This document shows positions 51,747 through 59,819 of a DNA stretch of 64,000 nt, piece by piece. The DNA comes from JAWKIW01 sp046331175 (lineage in GTDB: Bacteria > Actinomycetota > Acidimicrobiia > Acidimicrobiales > Acidimicrobilacustridaceae). A model generated the notes under the pieces. That model had not been told where the DNA came from, made no database searches, and saw nothing but the letters and a program-made list of their open reading frames with translations. The translations under genes were made by a program, and so were the position numbers. How positions within the stretch are numbered: the stretch's first letter is position 1; every line of letters begins with the position of its first letter. The DNA is taken from contig JAXLRI010000004.1 of assembly GCA_046331175.1 (NCBI GenBank), positions 124,001 through 188,000 of the forward strand, given 5' to 3'.

Positions 51747-51895
51747 GCGAGGGGGAGTCGGGGCGGCGCGGGCGGGCGGGGCGGCCAGCGGGCGCGGGCG
51801 CGGGCGGGCCCGGGTCGCACGAGGCGACCCGGGCCCGTCGGGGGTCCGTGGTCCCACCCGGCGCCGTTGGCGGGCGGGACGTCACGTCGAGGGGA

Positions 51896-52936
51896 TCAGA
51901 CCCCGATGCCGTAGCCGGTGCAGCTGGGCTTGAAGCCCGACGTGTTCGGGCCGAGCTGGTTGACCACGTTCTGCAGGGCCGGGCCGTCGAAGACGATCCC
52001 GATGTGGCCGACGGTGTCGTCGGGGCACTGGTCCTGGATGACGATGTTGGTCACGTTCGGGCCCTTCAGCAGCGCCTGCGTGTACGGCGTGACCACCGAG
52101 TCCTTCTTGGTGGTGATCACGACGTACCGCGGCCCGGCCACGGTGTCGCCGTCGGCGAACAGCGCCTTCTGGAAGTCGCTGCCGATCTCCTGCTGCACCA
52201 GGCTCGGCGCGGTCAGCATCGCCACGGTGTTGAAGCCGCTGATGAGCCCGAGCTGGGTGCCGAGCTCGGTGATGCCGCTCAGCGTCGTGCCGTGGTTCGA
52301 GGGCACCAGCCCGACGAACGTGCCCACCTTCGACGCACCGCCCAGGCGCTTCAGGTAGTAGCTCGGCATCATGCCGCCCTGGCTGTGCCCGACGATGTCG
52401 ACCTTGGCGGCCCCGGTGAAGAACCGCACCTTGTCGATGAACGCCTTCAGCTCGCCGGCCGAGGCGGCGATGTCACCCAGCCCGCCGATGCGCTCGTCGA
52501 GGGACGCCAGGTTGTCGCCATAGTTGAGGGCGAACACGCAGTAGCCGGCGTTCTTGAGCGTGGGCGACAGGGCCGCCCAGTTGAAGCCCATGTTCTCGGC
52601 GGTGCCGTGGACGAGCACGACCGGTCGCGGGTGGGCGGCCGAGGGCCGGCAGAGCCAGTCGTTGGCGCCGGGCACGGTCTTGGGGGACACGGCGTAGGCG
52701 GTGGCGGCGTCGCTCAGCGTGCCCACCTTCAGCGAGGTGGCGGCGCCGGCGCCGGGGGCGGCGACGGCCACCGACAGCGTGGCGGCCAGGGCGGCGACGC
52801 CGGCGGCGAGGCGGCCCCACCGACCGGGGCGACGGGCGGCGGTGCCACCGCTCGGCGACCAGGCGAACAGCTCGGGCGGCGGGCCCGGATCGGCCTGGTC
52901 GGTGCGCCCCGCTCGGGCGCGCAGACGGCTCGGCAT
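51896..52936 (-). CDS. Secreted triacylglycerol lipase/esterase (alpha/beta hydrolase)
   Basis: 346 residues from ATG 52936, with AGGGGGAACC upstream. A long N-terminal segment with RR residues (about 34-38) precedes a hydrophobic helix and AAPGAGAAT, a probable Sec or Tat signal peptide cut near 67. The mature part shows VVLVHGTAENMGFNWAAL (oxyanion), VDIVGHSQGGMMPSYY (nucleophile Ser), an Asp in TTKKDSVVTPY and DTVGHIGIVFD (His), as in actinobacterial LipA/EstB-like lipases. Cysteines at the start (WLCRP), middle and end (PSCTGYG) could form disulfides outside the cell. Its promoter has a weaker version of the shared operator. Confidence 0.9.
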   Translation of the reverse strand: MPSRLRARAGRTDQADPGPPPELFAWSPSGGTAARRPGRWGRLAAGVAALAATLSVAVAAPGAGAATSLKVGTLSDAATAYAVSPKTVPGANDWLCRPSAAHPRPVVLVHGTAENMGFNWAALSPTLKNAGYCVFALNYGDNLASLDERIGGLGDIAASAGELKAFIDKVRFFTGAAKVDIVGHSQGGMMPSYYLKRLGGASKVGTFVGLVPSNHGTTLSGITELGTQLGLISGFNTVAMLTAPSLVQQEIGSDFQKALFADGDTVAGPRYVVITTKKDSVVTPYTQALLKGPNVTNIVIQDQCPDDTVGHIGIVFDGPALQNVVNQLGPNTSGFKPSCTGYGIGV

Positions 52937-53020
52937 GGGAGGTTCCCCCTTCGGTGAACGGACACGGTGGTGCCCGGTGCCGGTGCCGCTCCCTCCGAGC
53001 GGGCCCCACCCGACCGGGCC

Positions 53021-53049
53021 ACTATTCACCCATCAGGGAACAGTGTCAA
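53021..53049 (-). promoter_or_regulatory. Lipase promoter with operator-like spacer
   Basis: -35 TTGACA (53044-53049), 17-bp spacer, -10 AATAGT (53021-53026), about 85 bp before the lipase start. The spacer region on the plus strand reads TTCACCCATCAGGGAACAG, similar in one half to the TTCACTCACCAGTGAG operator. The rest of 52937-53167 shows no gene. Confidence 0.65.
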
Positions 53050-53167
53050 GGGTCACCCGCGATCGGGCCCGGCACGGCCGGCGAGCCCCGCCGCGGGCGC
53101 ACGTCCGCGGCCCGAGCCGTCGCCCGGGTCGGGGACGGCCGGCGAGGCCCCGCTCCCCCGGCGGGCG

Positions 53168-54007
53168 TCAGCGGCCCGAGCCGTCGCCCGGCGCGTCGGC
53201 CGGGACGGTGCGCACGACGATGCGGCCCTCGCCGGGGTGGGCCCCGGGCACAAACCACGTCGACCCGCTGCCGGCCAGCCGCGGCGTCTCACCCGAGGCA
53301 TCGCCGAGGGCGTCCCGCCACGCCGCCAACCGAGGCTCGACGGCGAGGGCGGCCGGCTCGAGGTCGTTGCCCCGCGCCCCGATCGGCCCGCCCAGCGCGT
53401 CCCACGCCGCGTACACCTCGGGCGTCGAGCAGCCGAACGGCACCGGTTGCAGCGTGAGGGTCCGAGGCACGAAGGGCAGCGACTCGACGACCTCGCCGAT
53501 CCCGCGCACCCGCGCCCGCCCACCGACGAGGCAGAACGGGACGTCGGCGCCGAGCGCGGCGGCGGCCTGCAGGTCGCGCCAACCGGCCCAGCGCAGCACG
53601 GCGGCGGCGTCGGCCGATCCCCCGCCGAGGCCGCCACCGACCGGGATGCGCTTGGTGATCCGCACCTGGGCCCGCCGGCCCGACAGGGCCAGGGCGGCGG
53701 CCACGAGGTCCCGGCCACCGTCGGGCACCCAGCCGACCGACCCGTCGCCGTTGCCCTGATCGGCCGCCGGTCGCGTCGCCCCCACGGGGGTGCCGACCGG
53801 GAGCAGGTCGACGTCGTCCTGCAGGTCGAGCGTGACCATCTCGGCGTCGATCAGGTGGTAGCCGTCGGGCCGGACGCCGGTGACGCGCAGCGACAACGTG
53901 AGCTTGGCCCGGGCCGGCAGCCGCACCGCGACCTGGTCGGCCCGCTCGGTCGTCGGCGCGGTCCCTCCGGACGACGGGGGCGGTGAGGGCGGCGGCGGCA
54001 CGCTCAC
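53168..54007 (-). CDS. ispE: 4-diphosphocytidyl-2-C-methyl-D-erythritol kinase
   Basis: 279 residues from GTG 54007, overlapping the ispH stop by GTGA. A GHMP kinase of the MEP pathway: it phosphorylates CDP-ME at the 2-hydroxyl with ATP. Visible: ARAKLTLSLRVTGVRPDGYH (N-terminal active-site region), VGGGLGGGSADAAAVL (ATP loop), GADVPFCLVGG (catalytic Asp) and LAGSGSTWF (motif 3). The length is normal. It is the last gene of the isoprenoid operon. Confidence 0.95.
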   Translation of the reverse strand: MSVPPPPSPPPSSGGTAPTTERADQVAVRLPARAKLTLSLRVTGVRPDGYHLIDAEMVTLDLQDDVDLLPVGTPVGATRPAADQGNGDGSVGWVPDGGRDLVAAALALSGRRAQVRITKRIPVGGGLGGGSADAAAVLRWAGWRDLQAAAALGADVPFCLVGGRARVRGIGEVVESLPFVPRTLTLQPVPFGCSTPEVYAAWDALGGPIGARGNDLEPAALAVEPRLAAWRDALGDASGETPRLAGSGSTWFVPGAHPGEGRIVVRTVPADAPGDGSGR

Positions 54008-55332
54008 CGCTCCGCCTCGTCCACGAACGACGCCTCGCCCACGTCCGACACCGCATCGACCTCCTGGCTGCCTCCGGCGATGACCCCGTCGTTCGCCGGC
54101 CGTCCCCCGGTGCTGGCCGCCACGACAGCGGCGTCGGTCGCGGACGCGGACGCGGCGACGCGCGCGGCCAGTCGGTCGAGCACCTCGCCGGCCCCGATCG
54201 CGCGGTCGGCGACCACGGCCTCGCGCGGCAGCAGCGCTCGCAGCTGGCGGGGCAGCGGGAAGTACTCGTCCTCGTCGACGGCCCGCACCGCCTCGACGCC
54301 CTCGATGGGGGCGAGCCGGTCGAGCACCGACCGCACCACGCCCTCGGGCACCGAGGCGCCGGCGGTCAGCCCGACGACCGAGCGGCCGTCGATCAGGTCG
54401 GCGGGCAGGTCGTCGGCGGCGTCGATGCGCACGACCCGCAGCTCACCTTCACCACGACCCGATCCCCCGTCGTCGTCGCCGTCGTCGACGTCGCGCGCTT
54501 CGCCGCCCGCGCCCCCGCGCTCGCCGGACGCGGCAGCCGCCTCGTGCGCCAGGCGCTCGAGGGCGTTGGTGTTGGACGACGTGGGCGAGCCGATGATGAC
54601 CACCGCATCCACCTGTGGGACCAGCGCCCGCAGCGCGGCCTGCCGGTTGGTGGTGGCGAAGCACAGGTCCGACCGGACCGGACCCCACACGTCGCCGAAG
54701 CGGTCGAGGACCGCGGCCCGAACGTCGGACCACTCCTCCACCGCCAACGTGGTCTGCGACAGCAGGGCCACCGGGCCGTCGGGCGCGTCGAGGGCGGCGA
54801 CGTCGTCGACCGACTCGACCAGGCGCACGGCTTCGGGAGCGACCGCCATGGTGCCGATCGCCTCGTCGTGGCCGGCGTGGCCGACGTAGACGACCGTGTC
54901 GCCGCGCGCCGCGCGCGTGCGCACCTCGTGGTGGACCTTGGTGACGAGCGGGCAGGCCGCGTCGACCACCACACCGGCGCGCGCTTCGGCCGCCGCCACC
55001 ACCGCCGGGGCGGTGCCGTGGGCCGAGAGCATGAGCGGCGCGCCGGGCACGACCTCGTCGACGTCGTCGACGAACACCACGCCGGCCGCCTCGAACAGCT
55101 CGACCACCAGGTCGTTGTGGACGATGTCGTGGTAGCAGAACACGGGCGGCTCGAAGCGCTCGACCATCCACGCCAGCGCCTTGATCGCCATCTCCACCCC
55201 GGCGCAGAAGCCGCGCGGCTCGGCCAGCAGCACCCGCCGCACGCCGACCGACGGCATCGCCCCGACCGACGCCGCCCCCGTCCCCATCGACGTCGACGCC
55301 ACGACCGACGGCGCGGCCTCGACGGCGGTCAC
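54004..55332 (-). CDS. ispH: 4-hydroxy-3-methylbut-2-enyl diphosphate reductase
   Basis: 442 residues from GTG 55332, overlapping the dxr stop by GTGA. A [4Fe-4S] enzyme that makes IPP and DMAPP in the last MEP step. The three cluster cysteines are in EPRGFCAGVEMAI, DAACPLVTKVHHE and SDLCFATTNRQ; SPTSSNTNAL binds the diphosphate. It is longer than usual (about 310-330): a leader of about 30 residues, an Asp/Gly-rich insert after ERLAHEAAAASGERGG, and an Ala-rich tail of about 60 residues after the family core. Confidence 0.95.
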   Translation of the reverse strand: MTAVEAAPSVVASTSMGTGAASVGAMPSVGVRRVLLAEPRGFCAGVEMAIKALAWMVERFEPPVFCYHDIVHNDLVVELFEAAGVVFVDDVDEVVPGAPLMLSAHGTAPAVVAAAEARAGVVVDAACPLVTKVHHEVRTRAARGDTVVYVGHAGHDEAIGTMAVAPEAVRLVESVDDVAALDAPDGPVALLSQTTLAVEEWSDVRAAVLDRFGDVWGPVRSDLCFATTNRQAALRALVPQVDAVVIIGSPTSSNTNALERLAHEAAAASGERGGAGGEARDVDDGDDDGGSGRGEGELRVVRIDAADDLPADLIDGRSVVGLTAGASVPEGVVRSVLDRLAPIEGVEAVRAVDEDEYFPLPRQLRALLPREAVVADRAIGAGEVLDRLAARVAASASATDAAVVAASTGGRPANDGVIAGGSQEVDAVSDVGEASFVDEAER

Positions 55333-56552
55333 CGCGCCGCCCCGGCCAGCAGGCCGTCGACGACCGTCGTCGCCACGCGCCGGGCCTCGGCGTCGGCGGC
55401 CACGACCGCATCGCGATCGGCGGCCGGGGCGCCGTCGTGTCGCTCGAGGGTGTCGGCCAGCACCGCGGCGATGTCGACCCAGCGGATGCGCCCAGCGAGG
55501 AACGCGGCCACCGCCACCTCGTTGGCGGCGTTGAACCACGCCGGTGCCGTCCCGCCGGTGCGCCCCGCCGCGAAGGCGAGGCCGAGGCAGGGGAAGCGGT
55601 CGAGGTCGGGCGGCTCGAAGTCGAGGCGACCGGCCGTCGTCCAGTCCATGCGGCCGAACGGCGTGGCGATGCGGTCGGGCCAGGCCAGGGCGTACCCGAT
55701 GGGCAGCCGCATGTCGGGTACGGACAGCTGCGCCAGCGTCGACCCGTCGACCAGCTCGACCATGGAGTGCACGATCGACTGCGGGTGCACGACGACGTCG
55801 ATGTCGTCGAAGGTGAGCCCGAACCCCCCGGGCCACGCCGGCACGCCGAACAGCTCGTGGGCCTCGATCACCTCGAGGCCCTTGTTCACCAGCGTCGACG
55901 AGTCGACGGTGATCTTCGGTCCCATCGTCCAGGTGGGGTGGGCCAGGGCGTCGTCGACGGTGACGTGGGCCAGCTCGTCGGCCGGCCGCGTGCGGAACGG
56001 CCCGCCGCTGGCCGTGATCACCAGGCGGGCGACGGACGCCGGCGCCGTGCCGGTGCCGAGGCACATGGCGATGGCGGCGTGCTCGCTGTCGACGGGCAGC
56101 AGCTCGGCGCCGTCGGTGCGGCGGGCCTCGGCCACCACCGGCCCACCGGCCACCAGCGACTCCTTGTTGGCCAGCGCCAGCCGGCGACCGGCGCGCAGCG
56201 TGGCGAGGGTGACGTCGAGCCCGGCGAACCCCACCACCGCGTTGACGACGACGTCGGCATCGGTGGCGAGGCTGGCCAGCGCGCCGTCGCCGGCGCGGAT
56301 CTCGCAACCGGGCAGGTCGGCCAGCAGCCGGTCGACGACGGCGACGTCGTCGGTGGCGACGGCCACGACCTTGGGTCGGTGCTGCCGCGCCTGGGCGATC
56401 AGCAGGTCGAGCCGGGGACCGGGCGTGCCCGACGCGCCGATCGCCACCAGCTCGAACCGATCGGGCTCGACGTCGAGCACCTCGAGGGTCTGGGTGCCGA
56501 TCGATCCGGTCGACCCGGCCAGGGCCACCCGCACGCGGCCGGGGGCGCTCAC
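55329..56552 (-). CDS. dxr: 1-deoxy-D-xylulose 5-phosphate reductoisomerase
   Basis: 407 residues from GTG 56552, overlapping ispG by GTGA. It has the NADPH loop AGSTGSIGTQTLEVL, LANKESLVAGG, the metal and substrate motif PVDSEHAAIAMCL, the flexible loop ITASGGPFR, MGPKITVDSSTLVNKGLEVI and WFNAANEVAVAAFL. It converts DXP to MEP. Length normal. All key residues visible are conserved. Confidence 0.96.
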   Translation of the reverse strand: MSAPGRVRVALAGSTGSIGTQTLEVLDVEPDRFELVAIGASGTPGPRLDLLIAQARQHRPKVVAVATDDVAVVDRLLADLPGCEIRAGDGALASLATDADVVVNAVVGFAGLDVTLATLRAGRRLALANKESLVAGGPVVAEARRTDGAELLPVDSEHAAIAMCLGTGTAPASVARLVITASGGPFRTRPADELAHVTVDDALAHPTWTMGPKITVDSSTLVNKGLEVIEAHELFGVPAWPGGFGLTFDDIDVVVHPQSIVHSMVELVDGSTLAQLSVPDMRLPIGYALAWPDRIATPFGRMDWTTAGRLDFEPPDLDRFPCLGLAFAAGRTGGTAPAWFNAANEVAVAAFLAGRIRWVDIAAVLADTLERHDGAPAADRDAVVAADAEARRVATTVVDGLLAGAAR

Positions 56553-57793
56553 GGCGCGGCCACCGGCTCGGCGACCCGGCGCTGGATGGCCTCGATGCGC
56601 ACCCCGGAGGCGTTGGCGTCGGCGCCCTTGTCCTCGAGCAGCGCGGCCCGGTCGGCCTCGGCGGCACCGGCGGCCGACGCATCGGCCCGGGCCAGCGCCG
56701 CCTCGACGCCGTCGCGCTCGATGGCCGAGGCCCAGTCGACCAGCGCCTCGACCATCTCGTCCTCGGGCACCACCGCCACGACCTGGCCGCGGATGAACAG
56801 GTGGCCGCGGTGGCGACCGGCGGCGATGCCGAGGTCCGCGTCGCGCGCCTCGCCCGGTCCGTTGACCACGCACCCCATGACCGCGACCTGGATCGGGATG
56901 GCCAGCTCGGCCAGCGCGTCGCGCGCTCGCGTCGCCACGTCGATGACGTCGACCTCGGCCCGACCGCACGACGGGCACGCCACCAGGTCGAGGCCCGTCC
57001 GCTCGCGCAGGCCGAGCGACTCGAGCAGCAGCCGGCCGGCGCGCGCCTCCTCCACCGGGTCGGCCGTGAGCGAGTACCGGATGGTGTCGCCGATGCCCTC
57101 GGCGAGCAGCGCGCCCATGCCGGCAGTGGCCTTCAACAGGCCCTCGGGCGGCGGGCCGGCCTCGGTGACGCCGAGGTGCAGGGGGTGGTCGACGGTCTCG
57201 GACAGCAGCCGGTAGGCGGCGATCATCAGCGGCACGTTGGACGCCTTCACCGAGATCTTCACGTCGTCGAAGCCGACCTCGGCGAAGTAGGCCAGCTCCT
57301 GCTGGGCCGACTCGACCATCGCCTCAGGTGTGACGGTGTCACCGTGACGGCGGTAGAGCTCGGGGTCGAGCGAGCCGCCGTTGACGCCGATGCGGATCGG
57401 GATGCCGCGGTCGCGGCACTCGGCGGCGATGGCCTTGATGTGCACGGGGTTGCGGATGTTGCCGGGGTTGAGCCGCAGGCAGTGCACGCCCGCCTCGAGG
57501 GCGGCCAGCGCCATCCGGTGGTTGTTGTGGACGTCGGCGACGATCGGCACCGGCGACCGGGGCACGATCTGGGCGAGGCCCTCGGCGGCGTCCTGCTCGT
57601 TGCAGGTGCAGCGCACGATGTCGGCTCCGGCCGCGGCCAGCGCGTAGATCTGGGCCAGGGTCGCCTCGACGTCGCGGGTCTTGGTCGTGGTCATCGACTG
57701 CACCGAGACGGGGGCACCCCCGCCGACGGCGACGTCGCCGACCTGCACCTGGCGCGTCGGCCGGCGTGGTGCGAGCGGTACGTCGGTGTTCAC
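56549..57793 (-). CDS. ispG: (E)-4-hydroxy-3-methylbut-2-enyl-diphosphate synthase
   Basis: 414 residues from GTG 57793, overlapping the ABC ATPase stop. A TIM-barrel plus [4Fe-4S] domain that converts MEcPP to HMBPP. Visible: SVQSMTTTKTRDVEATLAQI, RLNPGNI, IRIGVNGGSLD, then cluster cysteines in ACPSCGR and MGCVVNGPGEARDAD. The tail after WASAIERDG is an Ala-rich extension of about 50 residues beyond the family core. Confidence 0.96.
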   Translation of the reverse strand: MNTDVPLAPRRPTRQVQVGDVAVGGGAPVSVQSMTTTKTRDVEATLAQIYALAAAGADIVRCTCNEQDAAEGLAQIVPRSPVPIVADVHNNHRMALAALEAGVHCLRLNPGNIRNPVHIKAIAAECRDRGIPIRIGVNGGSLDPELYRRHGDTVTPEAMVESAQQELAYFAEVGFDDVKISVKASNVPLMIAAYRLLSETVDHPLHLGVTEAGPPPEGLLKATAGMGALLAEGIGDTIRYSLTADPVEEARAGRLLLESLGLRERTGLDLVACPSCGRAEVDVIDVATRARDALAELAIPIQVAVMGCVVNGPGEARDADLGIAAGRHRGHLFIRGQVVAVVPEDEMVEALVDWASAIERDGVEAALARADASAAGAAEADRAALLEDKGADANASGVRIEAIQRRVAEPVAAP

Positions 57794-58920
57794 CGATCCT
57801 CCTCGGAGTGGACGCGACCGTCCTCCAGCCGCAGCACGCGGTCGGCGTAGGGGCGGAGGCGGTCGTCGTGGGTGACGATCAGGCTGGTGCGGCCGTCCTC
57901 GTCGGCGAGCCGGCGCACCAGCTCGGCGATCTCCCGGCCGTGGGCCGAGTCGAGGTTGGCGGTCGGCTCGTCGGCGAGCAGCAGCGGCGGATCGTTGGCC
58001 AGCGCGCGAGCGAGGGCGACCCGCTGCTTCTCGCCACCGGAGAGCTGGGCGGGGCGGGCCTGGACGCGGTGGCCGAGGTCGACCCGCTCGAGCAGCGATC
58101 GCGCCCGCGACGCGGCGTCGCGGCCCCGCACGCCGGCGAGGTTGCAGGCCAGCTCGACGTTCTCCTGGGCGGTGAGGGCGCCGAGCAGGTTGAAGTCCTG
58201 GAAGACGAAGCCGAGCTTGGCGGCGCGCAGGCGGGGCAGCCGGCGTTCGGGAGCGGCGGTGACGTCGGTGCCGCCGATGACGACGGACCCGGCGGTGGGT
58301 CGCAACATGGCGCCGAGCATCAGCAGCAGCGTCGTCTTGCCGCTGCCCGAGGGCCCCATGATCAGCGTGACCTCGCCGTGGGCCAGGGCGAAGGTGACGT
58401 CCTCGACGGCGGTGACCGCCAGCGACCCCTCGCCGTAGACCTTGGTGAGGCCGGTCACGGTCAGCGCCCGCGCCCGGGTGGCCTCCGGCGCTCCGGACCC
58501 CGCCGCCGACGACGCCGCCGCCACCCCGGCCGCCCCTCCAGCGAACTTTGGAGGATTCGCGTCAGGGGGTGACGCGAATCCTCCAACGTTCGGGGTGCGG
58601 GGGGTGGGCGGAGTCGGGGGGGTGGGGCGCGGCGCACGGGCGCGCGCCGACCGGCGGGGACGGTCGGCGGGCCAGGAGAACAGGTCGCGGTCGGCCGCCG
58701 GGGCCGAAGCCGACGGGGCCGAAGCCGAAGCCGACAGCGCGGCCGGGGTCGCCGGCGCGGTCGGGGGGGCGGGCACCGGGGGGCGGCCGCCGGCGCTCCC
58801 CGCCGAGGCCGCCGCCACCGTCGAGGCCGAGGTCGCTCGGAGGCAGTGGTGGCAGCTGCTGGTGCCCGACAGCTCGCGGCGACAGCGGGCGCAGCGCCTC
58901 GGCGTCGACGGGTCGGTCAT
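57790..58920 (-). CDS. ABC transporter ATPase (LolD/MacB type) with zinc-ribbon-like N-terminus
   Basis: 376 residues from ATG 58920, overlapping uppS by ATGA. Residues 9-30 (CARCRRELSGTSSCHHC) hold two CxxC pairs, probably a zinc ribbon. A low-complexity linker of about 110 residues follows, and a 51-bp palindrome is inserted in it in frame, coding NVGGFASPPDANPPKFA. The ATPase starts near 150: GPSGSGKTT (Walker A), FQDFNLLGALTAQENVEL (Q-loop), LSGGEKQRVALARAL (signature), LLLADEPTANLDS (Walker B) and VTHD (His switch). Its closest type pairs with FtsX-like permeases, but none is adjacent. The permeases at 47213-49521 are candidates. Confidence 0.9.
   Translation of the reverse strand: MTDPSTPRRCARCRRELSGTSSCHHCLRATSASTVAAASAGSAGGRPPVPAPPTAPATPAALSASASAPSASAPAADRDLFSWPADRPRRSARARAPRPTPPTPPTPRTPNVGGFASPPDANPPKFAGGAAGVAAASSAAGSGAPEATRARALTVTGLTKVYGEGSLAVTAVEDVTFALAHGEVTLIMGPSGSGKTTLLLMLGAMLRPTAGSVVIGGTDVTAAPERRLPRLRAAKLGFVFQDFNLLGALTAQENVELACNLAGVRGRDAASRARSLLERVDLGHRVQARPAQLSGGEKQRVALARALANDPPLLLADEPTANLDSAHGREIAELVRRLADEDGRTSLIVTHDDRLRPYADRVLRLEDGRVHSEEDR
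58542..58592. repeat. 51-bp palindromic element, copy 4 of 4, inside a coding region
   Basis: Same arms and orientation as the 30483 copy. It lies within the ABC ATPase linker. Its length is exactly 17 codons and the frame used has no stop, so the gene stays open. Confidence 0.9.
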
Positions 58921-59819
58921 CGTCCGGCGGCGGGCAGGCCCGAGAGCACGGGCAGGCCGGCGCCGTCGTCGACGATGCCGTCGGCGGCGATGCCGTCAGC
59001 GACGAGGCCGTCGTCGACGATGCCCTCGGCGGCTTCGGCGGCGCCGTGGCGGAAGCCGGCAGCCCGGGCCGACGCGGCCAGCGACGGATCGACCTCGACC
59101 TTGGACGCCTTGCCGTAGCGGCGGTCGCGACGCTGGTACTCGGCGATGGCGTCGGCCAGGCAGGCCCGGCCGAAGTCGGGCCACAGCACGTCGGTGAAGA
59201 CCAGCTCGCTGTAGGCCAGCTCCCACAGCAGGAAGTTGGAGATGCGGAACTCGCCCGACGTGCGGATCACCAGGTCGGGGTCGGGCATGTCGGCGTAGTA
59301 CAGGTAGCTCGACAGCTTCTTCTCGCTGACCGACGAGCTCGACACGCCGTCGTCGATCATCTTCTTCACCGCGTCGACCAGCTCGGCCCGGCCGCCGTAG
59401 TTGAAGGCGAAGGTGAGCGTCAGCGTGCGGTTGCCCTTGGTCAGCTCGGACACGCGATCCATCTCGCGAGCCAGGCTGCGCGGCACCCGCCGGTCCTTGC
59501 GACCGAGGAAGCGGAAGCGCACGCCCCGCTCGTTCAGCTCGTCGGCCCGGCGCAGCAGGATCATCTCGTTGAGCCGCATGAGGTAGCGGACCTCGCTCGG
59601 CGAGCGCTTCCAGTTCTCGGTGGAGAAGGCGTAGACGGTGAGCCACTCGACGCCGAGGTCGAGGGCGCCGTACACGGTGTCGAGCAGCGCCTCCTCGCCG
59701 GCCGCGTGGCCGTCGGTGCGCTTGAGGCCACGCAGCTCGGCCCACCGGCCGTTGCCGTCCATGACGCAGGCGACGTGGCGGGGGATGCGGCGCGGGTCGA
59801 GGCCGGGGACGGTGATCAT
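58917..59819 (-). CDS. uppS: Polyprenyl (undecaprenyl/decaprenyl) diphosphate synthase, cis type
   Basis: 300 residues from ATG 59819, overlapping dxs by ATGA. VACVMDGNGRWAELRGL binds the diphosphate with the catalytic Asp; YAFSTENWKRSPSEV, FNYGGRAELVDAVKK and PDLVIRTSGEFRISNFLLWE are also typical cis-prenyltransferase segments. It builds the long polyprenyl carrier of cell-wall synthesis from IPP, directly downstream of DXP synthase. After about 245 the tail is a repetitive DDGLVADGIAADGIVDDG stretch not seen in the family core. Confidence 0.94.
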   Translation of the reverse strand: MITVPGLDPRRIPRHVACVMDGNGRWAELRGLKRTDGHAAGEEALLDTVYGALDLGVEWLTVYAFSTENWKRSPSEVRYLMRLNEMILLRRADELNERGVRFRFLGRKDRRVPRSLAREMDRVSELTKGNRTLTLTFAFNYGGRAELVDAVKKMIDDGVSSSSVSEKKLSSYLYYADMPDPDLVIRTSGEFRISNFLLWELAYSELVFTDVLWPDFGRACLADAIAEYQRRDRRYGKASKVEVDPSLAASARAAGFRHGAAEAAEGIVDDGLVADGIAADGIVDDGAGLPVLSGLPAAGR

